Below the pieces are notes generated by a model. That model was not told where the DNA came from. It made no database searches and worked only from the letters and a program-made list of their open reading frames with translations. A DNA stretch of 64,000 nt from Clusia tigrina (Eukaryota > Arthropoda > Insecta > Diptera > Clusiidae). The translations under genes and the position numbers were made by a program. Position 1 is the first letter of the stretch, and each line of letters begins with the position of its first letter. Where the stretch lies: the NCBI GenBank assembly GCA_920105625.2, contig OV050032.1, forward strand, positions 129,377,829 through 129,441,828, given 5' to 3'. Below are positions 46,382 to 56,552 of the stretch, piece by piece.

Positions 46382-47043
46382 GACGACGAAATTTTGAGAA
46401 TACGAGGTCTCTGTCCTCGTGCAAATTTACCTTACCGACTAAGACACCCAATGATTTTGCCAAACAACCATCATTTCTCGCAACTAGTTAACCAGCAATG
46501 CTCATCATAACACCTTACATGGTGACACGCAACTCACACTGTCAAATATTCTGCAACAATTTTATATATTAGAAAGCAGAAAATCGTTGAGAACCAGCTT
46601 CAATAACGTGTAACCTACCTTTGAAACAAACCAGAAGTCACCAGAAAACTTATGGGCGATTTGCCATTTCACAGAGTCAATCCGCCGAATAGAGCATTTC
46701 TAGCCACAGGAGACGATGAAATTTTGAGAATACGAGGTCTCTGTCCTCGTGCAAATTTACCTTACCGACAAAGACACCCAATGATTTTGCCAAACAACCA
46801 TAATTTCTCGCAACTAGTTAACCAGCAATGCTCATCATAACACCTTACATGGTGACACGCAACTCACACTGCCAAATATTCTGCAACAATTTTATATATA
46901 TTAGAAGGCAGAAAATCGTTGAGAACCAGCTTCAACAACGTGTAACGTACCTTTGAAACAAACCAGAAGCCACAAGACAACTTATGGGCGATTTGCCATT
47001 TCACAGAGTCAATCCGCCGAATAGAGCATTTCTAGCCACAGGA
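46382..47043 (+). repeat. 330-bp tandem duplication in the BEL integrase region
   Basis: Bases 46382-46711 and 46712-47043 are direct repeats with only a few differences. Both contain TACGAGGTCTCTGTCCTCG and, near the end, the coding block for MGDLPFHRVNPPNRAFLATG, the BEL integrase segment just before the catalytic core. A third copy's start (GACGAC) at 47044 then leads into unique integrase sequence. Confidence 0.93.
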
Positions 47044-47850
47044 GACGACAACACCGGCGTCAATTGAGTTGAAAGCTTCAAAATATTGTGACCATACAAC
47101 ATACAAGGGTTACATAGCCATTTTGTTAAATCTTGCCACTAAAACGATTCATTTCGAGGCTGTTACCGGAAAGTAAACCGAATACTTTCTTTGGGCTTTT
47201 CAGCAATTCATAGGTCGGAGAGGCATGTACCATGATTTGTACAGCGATTGAGGCACCAACTTCTTCGGAAGGATAAAGTGCTTAAAAGTAATGGAAACAT
47301 TCTTTTTACGTCAGGCGAACGTGAAATCGTACCCAAATTATCTGCTCACAGAATACAGTGGCACTTTAACCCTCCTCATTCTCTCAATTTTGAAGGATTG
47401 TGGAAGATGTATGTTAAGTCAGTAAAAGATAACTTAAAGCACGGCATCGACAGTACCCGCTTAATTCGCGGCCGTTATGTCTGTTAACCGCCGATCAATA
47501 CGATTTTGATGTACTTACGACCGACCATTTTTTAATCGGCGATTCTTTGCTATCGCCACCAGATAGTCCATTAAATCAACCCTGTATAAGTCGAAACTAT
47601 CTCGTTCTTCAAAGAATGACCCAACACGATTGGCTGTCACATTTTCAAGCACGTCCAAAGTAGCGTCAAGAAACACAAAATCTGGAGCTAAATGATATGA
47701 TTGTTATAATAAAGGAGATCGAATACAACCCAACGATTGGATTTTGGGACGAGTAGCTGAGCTGCCAGGTATGGACGAACTCGTTAGAGTAGTTACTGTT
47801 CGTACCAAAGGTAGGCTTTACATGAGATGCGTAACCTACCAATAACCATT
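47044..47850 (+). pseudogene. BEL/Pao integrase core and C-terminus remnant
   Basis: The integrase core is badly shifted. IQWHFNPPHSLNFEGLWKM at about 47355-47411 corresponds to the conserved core end, where BEL enzymes have PPHFGGLWE with the catalytic Glu; here the block is open. The C-terminal part at about 47490-47690 reads TADQYDFDVLTTDHFLIG and SRNYLVLQRMTQHDW, typical of BEL integrase tails. Confidence 0.65.
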
Positions 47851-48029
47851 TACACAGACGAGATCACTCAAAGCAAGCAAAATTAGTAAAGCTTATACAC
47901 ATTTTCATACTTCAATTTTACCATTTCCCTTTCATATTTATCACCAAATATGTGAAAACACGACTGCACACCTTATTTTACAGCAGAAGGATCTAGTTAT
48001 CATGCTGGTTCCAGCATTGGGGGGTGGCA

Positions 48030-48410
48030 TATAAGGTTTCGGCATAATCATAAACATCTTGTGTTGCTGACATAACGGCGGCTTGAGTTTGTTCCAGCGC
48101 CCTCTCCCTTGCTACACAGTTAGTAAAAGGTTGCTAATACGATTGACGAAGACATTGCGACGATAACCATCGTACCTACCAGTCGCCGTACTATTAACCC
48201 ATTTTTGTTTTCGTAACAACAGCAAAATTGTCTTTACTTTGTACTTCAAGTAATATTTAATATTACAATTTTCAATCAAATGTCAAAACTTCAATTTAAA
48301 TTTTAATTCACATATTTTGAATGAACCATAAATTAACAAAGTCCTATTTCTTTGATTTCCGACATTGTGACCAAGGAACCCCAATACTATAATTCTACGA
48401 ATAACAAACA
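48030..48410 (+). repeat. BEL 3' LTR with an extra 208-bp segment
   Basis: Begins TATAAGGTTTCGGCAT (TG changed to TA) after the polypurine tract and ends ATAACAAACA. Compared with 19832-19993 it has about 208 bp more (48173-48380). Either that is an insertion here or the other copy is deleted. Confidence 0.65.
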
Positions 48411-48473
48411 ATTATATATAAAAGAGTTGTAAATTTAATCAATTTAATCTGAATCAGAGCCTTCTTCAAAAGT

Positions 48474-48977
48474 TTATTGGTCCAATGATAATGCAACCAC
48501 TACTGAAGATAATCCTCCCCGCTTGGTATTTGGAGCTGTACATAAACTACTTATGAATGAGTCGGATGAAATAAGCAGCCTGTGCAATAAATCTGTATTT
48601 CTGTCAACTCGTGATATTTTCCTAGTAGACAATTCGCGATAATTCCTTGCATTTTCATTTCTGAACTCTTTCGTTTCTTCAGAAAAATTACCAATGGGGA
48701 GGATGCTGGAAGAAATTATATCCTTTCCATGATATACAATTTTGTGGACAGTTACTGGCATGTTGAACCATGAATATTCCGACAAATAAAATTCTATAGT
48801 TTCTGTCATATAGCGTTGAAAAGCATGTATATTAATAGGGTATCTACTTCCTATACAAGGAAGTATTGTGCGAAACCTTTTTATACTTTCGATATTTATA
48901 TATGCCTGTTATTTACGATGTTTTTTTATGCATTTTGGAAAAATCGTCTAGCTGCATTGCCATCATTGGTATTGACG
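48474..48977 (-). pseudogene. Transib-like (RAG1-related) transposase, C-terminal part
   Basis: Read on the minus strand from 48977: VNTNDGNAARRFFQN, then after a frame change an open run from about 48905 (SIKRFRTILPCIGSRYPINI, MPVTVHKIVYHG, LPIGNFSEETKEFRNENAR, TRKISRVDRNTDLLHRLLIS) to the stop at 48474. This pattern matches my memory of the C-terminal core of Transib transposases, including the ...SEE...RN... block that holds the catalytic Glu aligned with E962 of mouse RAG1. The protein belongs with 53897-55262, from which it is separated by inserted repeats. The family name comes from memory and needs a search; the split is directly visible. Confidence 0.7.
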
Positions 48978-49579
48978 GTTTTTATACCCTTTACCTTTAA
49001 AAGAGGTAAATAGGGTATTGTAGTGCATGTGCACTATTGCGCACAAACGTAGTGTAGCACAAAGTCTACCTACGCAAACTACACATCCAAACCATACCAA
49101 TACATAAGACACACCCATCCGCTGCACTGCAACACTATGACACTTGACATGTGCAGTGTAATTAGAATCCTGGCGTGCGGTCATTGGTGAATTGGTTTGT
49201 TTTACAATTGAGTGGAATTTGAGTTAGACTTAAGCGAAAGGGATTAGAATGCTCGGGAATTAAACTAATCAGTTTCCAACTGGCAACTCAACACATTGCA
49301 TTTTTCTTACAAACAGCCTTTTCTCGGCTTCAGCCTTTCTTCGGCTCAAATTAGTAATTTGCGCAATGGCGTCTTGCCGAGCAACGCTATAATATATAAT
49401 ATTTATCATATATTTCTCGCACACAATATACGTGCATTACATGGCGATCCTGGCTGACTCGAGCTTGTAGATCTTCCTATACAGTATTGTATCGTGCAAG
49501 GAAACTGTTATCCAGTTCTGATGCCAAACTCGTTCCTGCAGATTTTCTGAAATACTTTTGAATTTTTCCGAATTGAGAT

Positions 49580-49915
49580 ATGATGGCAAACATCGAAGAA
49601 GCGATTGAGGTCAACGGCAAAATGCTCGTACCCCAACACACTAAAGCCACTGGCGAATATCATTTTTCTTCGGCTTCAGATGAAAAATTTGGCCACAAAA
49701 CAGTAGACGGTGCAGACTACGATGACGCCGATCTGTACGATGACGATGAGGTACGTCTTCCACCTCCACCATATGTGCAAGCTATTGGAGCAGCACATAC
49801 GACATGGATTTTCATACAATCAGATTTCGAAGAATCAGAGTCGCAGTTAACAACTGAAGGCGCCAGCAAGCGTTCTCAACAGAGATTCAATGAATTCTTA
49901 ACCAATTATATATAA
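49580..49915 (+). CDS. Short acidic gag-position protein with PPPPY motif
   Basis: An open frame of 111 codons in the gag position, about 140 bp after the 5' LTR. It is acidic (DYDDADLYDDDEV) and then reads RLPPPPYVQAI, which contains a PPxY-type motif of the kind that recruits WW-domain proteins in retroviral Gag. No capsid core or zinc knuckle is seen, so it may be the N-terminal remnant of a Gag cut by the internal deletion. I do not recognise a specific family. A second ATG lies one codon downstream of the first. Confidence 0.5.
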   Translation: MMANIEEAIEVNGKMLVPQHTKATGEYHFSSASDEKFGHKTVDGADYDDADLYDDDEVRLPPPPYVQAIGAAHTTWIFIQSDFEESESQLTTEGASKRSQQRFNEFLTNYI

Positions 49916-50109
49916 GTTACTAGTTAAGCCAAAACTAATTACTTACATTTACAACAATTTAAATAGCTTCTAGTTTTACAAATCATTATACTATGTTGGT
50001 CATTTTTGTTTAAAGAAAAAAAAAATAAATAATAATAATAATAATTTAATTAAATAACTTATTGGAATGATACAAAAGCATTAAATTTATATCACAAATT
50101 CACACAACT

Positions 50110-50325
50110 TTGACAAGTTTCTCACAGCATAAATTTTTTTTCAAACCTTACCTCTATGGATGGAAATTTACAGTGGTGACAGACCACCGACCGTTAGTCG
50201 CATTGTTTACACACAAAAACCCATCTTCCAAGTTAACCAGAATAAGGTTAGATTTGTCCGACTATGATTTCGACATTATATATAAAAAGGGAAAAATAAA
50301 CACCAATGCGGATGCACTGTAAAAT
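50110..50325 (+). pseudogene. RNase H C-terminal piece of the LTR element
   Basis: Reads FFFKPYLYGWKFTVVTDHRPLVALF and then DYDFDIIYKKGKINTNADAL, the end of a Ty3/gypsy RNase H up to the conserved NADALSR. The frame stops (TAA at 50320-50322) just where SR should follow. The upstream RNase H and all of the RT are deleted between 49915 and 50120. Confidence 0.82.
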
Positions 50326-50360
50326 TTAAAATTAAAATCGATTCTGACATACTAAAATCA

Positions 50361-51866
50361 ATGATCCCGAAAGAAAACGATGAATCCGTTAACAAAGCAT
50401 TAGTAATTACGAGGGGCATGTCTGCTAAAAAGAGCACAGACATAAATCAGGAGAAATGTAGCTCTCATTCGAAGTCTGATCAACTTCACATTTGGGACTG
50501 CACGTCCATATCTGACGTCAGGAATGTAAGAAAATTTAAATTTGTATTTATGAGCAATAAGAAGGGTTCCCATATTAAAATAAATAAAGATGAGATACTT
50601 GTGATAAGCAGTGATACTCCATCGAACCCAGGTTCGCTATTGGAAAAACTACTATCAAGAATAAACAAGTCAAATATTAAAGAACTAGCGCTAGATGAGA
50701 AAGATGGTATATTTAGGTACGTACCGAAAGAAAAATTAAAAGAAGAATATAATAAGTTGCAACAGAAGAATAAACAAAATAATGAAAGCTCAAAGTTGAA
50801 TATATTGATATATAGAAGTCCCCACAGAATAGTAGATAACGTAATTATGTATAAACTAATCGCAGAATATCACGATTCACCTTACGGAGGGCATTTTGGT
50901 GTAAGAAAACCCGTTTTAAAATTGAAACAAACATACGTTTGGAAGAATATGGGAAAAATGGTGAAAAATTTTATCACAAATTGTAAACATTGTGCTAAGA
51001 ATAAACAAATACGACATACGAAAGAACAGATGGTTATTACAGACACTCCAACGACTAGTTTTGAAACTGTAGCAATTGATACTGTCGGTCCGCTAAGAAT
51101 TTCTAATGGGTACAGATATATTTTAACAGCGCAGTGCGAATTGACAAAATTTGTGATAGCGCACCCCATGGAAACCAAAGATGCCGACACTGTAGCTAGA
51201 ACACTTGTTGACCAATTCATTCTCAAGTATGGTAATTTCAAAAATTTTAATTCGGACAAGGGCACAGAGTTCGTAAACGAGTTAATGAAAAATGTGTGTA
51301 AAAATCTAAAACTGAATCAAATATTTTCAACTCCTTATCATCACGAAGCACTGGGTTCAGTAGAGCGCAACCACCGCACTCTTAATGAATTCCTGTTGAC
51401 GTTCGCAAACGATAATGAGTGGGACAAGTGGATATCATTTTACACTTTTGCTTACAATACGACGCCGCATGTCGATACGGGTTACTCACCATATGAGCTT
51501 GTGTTTGGTAAACTGCCACACTTACCAAGCGACCTAATTGAAATAAGAGAACCAATTTATGATATTGAAAATTATGCGAATGAACTGAAGTTAAGAATGA
51601 GAACGTCAATAAACAAAGCAAGGGAACTGATCGAAGTTGTGAAAAAGAAAAGAAGCATTGAAAGCAAAACAAATGAAAATGCACTTAATGCAACCATAGG
51701 AGACCTAGTATTAGTAAAATTAGGTAATCGTAAAAAGTCTCAAAGTCCATACCATGGTCCGTATAGAATTTCAAAACAAGAAGGAGTAAATTCATTTATA
51801 TTAATAAACGGCATGGAGAAGAAAATGCATAACAATATGCTAAAACCATACAATGTTCTGATATGA
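50361..51866 (+). CDS. Ty3/gypsy integrase, open
   Basis: An open frame of 501 codons. After a variable N-terminus, the zinc-binding domain is at about residues 165-215 (EYHDSPYGGHFGVRK, then CKHCAKNKQ). The catalytic core follows with Asp in FETVAIDTVGPLR, Asp in FNSDKGTEFVNEL, and Glu in HHEALGSVERNHRTL, a complete D,D-E triad. The tail (GDLVLVKLGNRKKSQSPYHGPYRI) is the GPY/F-type C-terminal module. It would insert cDNA of the element. Because protease and RT are gone it cannot be made as a normal Pol product, although the frame is intact. Confidence 0.9.
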   Translation: MIPKENDESVNKALVITRGMSAKKSTDINQEKCSSHSKSDQLHIWDCTSISDVRNVRKFKFVFMSNKKGSHIKINKDEILVISSDTPSNPGSLLEKLLSRINKSNIKELALDEKDGIFRYVPKEKLKEEYNKLQQKNKQNNESSKLNILIYRSPHRIVDNVIMYKLIAEYHDSPYGGHFGVRKPVLKLKQTYVWKNMGKMVKNFITNCKHCAKNKQIRHTKEQMVITDTPTTSFETVAIDTVGPLRISNGYRYILTAQCELTKFVIAHPMETKDADTVARTLVDQFILKYGNFKNFNSDKGTEFVNELMKNVCKNLKLNQIFSTPYHHEALGSVERNHRTLNEFLLTFANDNEWDKWISFYTFAYNTTPHVDTGYSPYELVFGKLPHLPSDLIEIREPIYDIENYANELKLRMRTSINKARELIEVVKKKRSIESKTNENALNATIGDLVLVKLGNRKKSQSPYHGPYRISKQEGVNSFILINGMEKKMHNNMLKPYNVLI

Positions 51867-53896
51867 GAATACAAATATAGAAAATAAAAAATAATGTATG
51901 AATAAAAATATATATAATTAAAAATATATGTATAATATTATTAAACCACTATTATAAGAAATTGTAAATTTATAGTTATTGCAAATGTTAATTTTATTCA
52001 TATACTAGCGCATAAGACAAATTACTTCTCATATAAAAATATATATACTAAATACAAATCTAATAAGTAACAACTTAGTATTACATTAAAATCAAATAAG
52101 TTAAAACTCATTTCCACCACACACAAACACATACAAATTTAAAGTTGTTTTTTCTCTTTCAAACAACTGTAAATTTTTTCTTAAAGGGTGAGGGTGTTGT
52201 GCATGTGCACTATTGCGCACAAACGTAGTGTAGCACAAAGTCTACCTACGCAAACTACACATCCAAACCATACCAATACATAAGACACACCCATCCGCTG
52301 CACTGCAACACTATGCCACTTGACATGTGCAGTGTAATTAGAATCCTGGCGTGCGGTCATTGGTGAATTGGTTTGTTTTACAATTGAGTGGAATTTGAGT
52401 TAGACTTAAGCGCAAGGGATTAGAATGCTCGGGAATTAAACTAATCAGTTTCCAACTGGCAACTCAACACATTGCATTTTTCTTGCAAACAGCCTTTTCT
52501 CGGCTTCAGCCTTTCTTCGGCTCAAATTAGTAATTTGCTCAATGGCGTCTTGCCGAGCAACGCTATAATATATAATATTTATCATATATTTCTCGCACAC
52601 AATATACGTGCATTACAGTATACTAACTTTGTGCTTTTGAGAGGGGTTGCAATTTCAAGAAGGAGGCGTGGTAGGTATGGACATAAATATACAGATATGA
52701 TCAGAATGACTTTCTAAGCAATTTTTATTTTGTCCGTCCGTGTGTCCGTCTGTCCGACTGTGGCCACTTTTTTTTCTATACCGTTAGAGCTATCTTAATG
52801 AAATTTTGCAAAAGTGTAGCCTGCACAAAGATACAGGACCAGATAGCTATATGGGCTGATTTGGACAAAGACCACGCCTACCTCCCATATAACGAACTTT
52901 TTTCATCTTGTTTAAAATGACTATAAATTCGGTCCAATCGACGGAAATGTGACGTTATTTGGGAATTATGGAGATGTGGGTCCTACTTAACACTGTGCGA
53001 AAATTGGGCGGTATATATTAACTGCAACGCTCCCTATTAACAATTATTAATAACTTAAGGTCTGTTACAGATTTTCGAACGAAATTTTAGGGGAAGGAAT
53101 ACTAGGACATTACAAAGCTATCTGCAACAAATGGGGCTGATCAGAGAAAAGACACGCCCACTTTCGATATAGGGAACTTTCGGGTCTAAAATTAAAATTA
53201 GCCTACCTATGCTCGTATTGATGCCAGCGGAATAAAAATTTGAAGAAATAGACATGGGATCCATAATAGTGTGTGTGCAGAATATGGAGATCATAATACA
53301 ACTGCCACGCCCACAATTAACCAAATATCGTTACTAGGTTCCTATTAAAGATTTATCAACGAAATTTTACAGGAATGTTGCGGGTACTAACATTAACTAC
53401 TAGTGATGATATATGAAAAAAAATTGGTATATATGTATACTGGGTCTGTTAGCATGTATTCAAAATATATGGGCAGATTATTGCTGCTGTCACGCCCACA
53501 ATTAACCAAAAATCATTACTGGGTTCCTATTAAAGATTTTTCAACGAAATTTGACAAGAAGGTTGCGGGTAGTAACATTAAACAGCACACAAAAAATGGG
53601 CGTGTTATTTCTACAGCCATGCCCACTATTGACATATTATTATAACTTTCGACCTACACAATATTTTTTTACGAAATTTTATATTCGTGGTTATATTGGC
53701 ACTAGAAAGCCACACATAAGAAATGGGGTCGATATAATCATTTCAAGGTACCCTACCAAAAATTACCGTGAATATGCTCCTAATGTTGATTTATGAAGAA
53801 AACATACTCATTGTTGAACTCGTACGCACAAGAAAAGGTAAAGGGTATTTTGAACTCGGTCTAACCCGACTTCAGACTTCTGTACTCGTTAGTTTT

Positions 53897-55262
53897 GGCA
53901 AATCCACTAAAAATCTCATTTCTTTTTTAAATTTGTTTTGAATTTATTTCTTCCTTTCAGCTACTTTTGCTTTATTGTCCTCACCTGCCATATACCATTT
54001 TTTTATTTTAATATTGTACGCCTTGTGTAGCAAGCATTCCCTAAATTTTAAATGTAGAGGTGAAAGCCCAAAAGAAAATATATTTTTTTCAATTTCACGT
54101 TCTGATAAGGCACTTGTTTCATCATCATTTTTGGTGTAGCACCGCACAAGTAAGGTGCTTGTGATGACGTGTATGTTGACAGTGCATTGATGACTTTTAG
54201 CTCTTACTTAAAAATTAAAAGGGTTTGTTTCAATGCTAGTTGGAGTCAACACTGAAACTTGATCCTGGATGTGTTCTACTTCCTTTATAATGACATCACG
54301 TGTTTCTTTTGTAAAAACAAATTTGATGGTTCGATGATAACTGGTCGAGGATGAAGTAGGGTTTTGCCTAAAAATTTGTCTTTCCCCTCTTATTGTTGAA
54401 GAAAGTTAAAGAGATACCATAGATATTTAATATAAGCTTTCGTCTAACAAATTTTTATCCGCAGTTCAGAACCATCGCATCCCCATTTTATAATTATGCT
54501 TACTTCATTTTTAAGATCCGGTAAAGACTTAAAACCTTCTTCTTGTGCAATTATCAATCTTTTTACTCGTGATTTATTATCAATTGCAAATTTATTGCAG
54601 CATATGTTTTAGTCACATTAATTTTGTTCGTCATAACACGAATCTAAGTTTGGACTGAAATGCTTTGTGTGCTGCCGTAGTTGTGCGTTGATAAATTTGG
54701 GTATATTATTATGACAAGTGACTGATCAGCTGAAAGTCTCTTTGTTTCCACATCACATATTATTCTGGCTTTTCTTAAAGCTGTACTTATTGATCAGGAA
54801 ACATCTGCTGATTCTTTGACAAGATCTGCCGAATCCCTTTTTCCGCAAGATCGAATTTTCAGTTCAGTTGTCATTATTAAATTATCGTCAGATACATTAG
54901 CCATAAGTTTTTTACACTTTCGTTGTGTTCTTTTCAGACAACATTCTGAAAAATTTTTATTTCTCTTCCATCATTTTTTCTTTATTTAGAAAGCGCAACA
55001 TCAAGAATGAAGCATTTATTTTTACTTTTAGCCAATATGAATAATCATGCATAAATCCAGGTTTATTTCGTCGATATTAACTCTACTTCACTTCAAAATC
55101 GTAGCATAGATTTCTTAGACGTGTTTTCAACTTTTCATAATCCAAATCTCTTCCAAAAATTGTTAAAACGCAATTTGAAAATCATTCAAACTTTGCAGGT
55201 TTGCTGTTACTTAACCAAACTTCAAAGAGTGCCTCGCGTGGTATATCACGCAAAGTAAATTA
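53897..55262 (-). pseudogene. Transib-like (RAG1-related) transposase, N-terminal and central part
   Basis: Read on the minus strand from about 55262, in changing frames: DIPREALFEVWL, then KLKTRLRNLCYDF, a GKRDSADLVKESADVS block near 54830, VSIIIKWGCDGSELR near 54510 (place of the first catalytic Asp), IKFVFTKETRDVIIKE near 54330, a YLCGATPKMMMK zinc-type block near 54150, SPLHLKFRECLLHKAYNIKI near 54050, and VDLPK at the right border. Order and wording match Transib transposases as I recall them; the YLCGATPK and SPLH blocks correspond to the CxxC region and the following helices of RAG1. The second catalytic Asp position, just before the KVINAL block, appears as Glu, preceded by a stop. 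Clearly inactive. Confidence 0.7.
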
Positions 55263-56552
55263 AATAAAATATTCCAGAGCAAATATTATAACACTTTATT
55301 GCAAATCTTACAATTAAACTATTATGGTTTACAAAAGAAAAACCTTCTTGAAAACAAAACACGCAAGATTAAATTTTAATCTCTTCAATTTTGTAATTGA
55401 TGCAAGTGCCAAATTTGTTTTTGCATGCATTTTTTTTTTTTTTTTTTTTCAATAAGACCAGTTTGAGAGAGTTATCTTGCTGATGATATTATTTTCATTC
55501 TGTTTTGTGTTTATTTTCGTAACAGTGGGATATTTTCTAAAAAATCATTGATTTTGAAGCATTTATTTTATCATTGGGGACTAGATTGGCAAAATCTTAC
55601 ACTGTGCAATCGGGTTATCCGTATGACAATGCGTAAACTGTTGCGATCTCTGCTTGCATAGTTCCAAGCTGAGCAGTGGCTTGGTGCATCGAAGTTTAGG
55701 TAGACAGAGGCAGAAAATACTATATAACCAGAGAAGATACTACATCGCCTTATAATTGCCAGATGCTTTTCCTCAATGGCTTTCTGCGTACTCTCTCCTT
55801 ACGTATTTCGCTAGTGTAATGTACCAGCCACATATAACATTGAATAAATATTATACACAAATAGAAAGTTGTATGTAGTAAACAAGAGCCTGCTGAAACA
55901 TGAAGAATGAAGCAAAAATAATACCATACATAAGGAAGTCGATGAAATTTTTTAAAAGTGGATCACTTACTTCAATATCCCGTATGATCCTATACCAACA
56001 AAGACAATAGCAGAAAAACCTTCGGTGTACAAACCAATCCTTAAGAACCTAGGTCCGGAACCATTGGCCATTGGCAAGTTCTTCGCCGTCAGAAACAACC
56101 CAAGAAGTTTTCTACTCAACCACACCGCCGGACAAGAAGAAGATCCGTGAAGAAAGAAAAAAAACCAGTATAGGAAGAAACGAGCACAGCTTTATTTCCA
56201 ACTAAATACAGCCACTAGAGAAGAAAAGAAAAAGGAAATCCAGCAACTAATAAAACTACACCATGCATGTCAGAAGCAGAAGACACCTGGAGAAATCTAA
56301 GCCTACAATTAATATCACCATATTATAATAAAATAGCAATCAATAGCAAAAACAATATGGGGAACGTGTGGCTCAACGAGGAGAATATTATGACAATCAA
56401 TAATAAATGCGACAACTCAACTATTTATATTATAATAACCATAATAGCAATCTTAATTATATTAGTATAGTATATTAGAGTAGAGTAAATAATTATATTA
56501 GGACCTATAAAAGTAAGAGAATAAATCAAATATCTAACGATTAGTTTAAATA
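55263..56552. other. AT-rich DNA, possible LTR-like trace
   Basis: A run of 21 T lies at about 55430-55450. At 55700-55880 a TATATAA box and, 120 bp later, AATAAATATT look like an LTR promoter and polyadenylation region, but no partner is visible. A short hydrophobic frame (56267-56470) ends in a membrane-like segment (IYIIITIIAILIILV). I cannot assign it. Confidence 0.4.

Larger units (their letters stand above)
43164..48410 (+). mobile_element. Decayed BEL/Pao LTR retrotransposon
   Basis: Gag-, protease-, RT-, RNase H- and integrase-like pieces of BEL/Pao type follow in order. They end with a polypurine tract (TTGGGGGGTGGC, 48017-48028) and an LTR-like segment (48030-48410). BEL elements encode one long Gag-Pol polyprotein; here stops and shifts occur every few hundred bases. 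No matching 5' LTR lies upstream. Confidence 0.8.
49019..52617 (+). mobile_element. Ty3/gypsy LTR retrotransposon, internally deleted
   Basis: LTRs of 423 bp at 49019-49441 and 52195-52617 differ at about 5 positions by eye. The 4-bp duplication GTAT flanks the element (49015-49018 and 52618-52621). A primer-site-like TGGCGATCCTGGCTGAC follows the 5' LTR and a purine tract (AAAGGGTGAGGG) precedes the 3' LTR. Inside are a short gag-like frame, the end of RNase H and a full-length integrase frame; protease and RT are missing. It is a young but defective copy. Confidence 0.93.
48983..53891 (+). repeat. DINE-1/INE-1-like repeat, split by an LTR element
   Basis: The left piece is 48983-49018 (a hairpin-like TACCCTTTACCT...AGGTAAATAGGGTA) and the right piece is 52618-53891. 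It contains GTCCGTCCGTGTGTCCGTCT, several CCACGCCCAC-type words and the end GGGTATTTTGAACTCGGTCT. The style strongly recalls the DINE-1/INE-1 repeats of flies. Modules recur inside: 53302-53399 and 53487-53582 align at a 185-bp offset. GTTTT stands at both edges (48978-48982 and 53892-53896), next to Transib coding sequence. No protein is encoded. Confidence 0.7.

Noticed and set aside
56267..56470. Small frame with a hydrophobic end, possibly an env or membrane peptide
   Set aside because: Only the hydrophobic stretch is notable, the DNA is very AT-rich, and no adjacent pol supports it.
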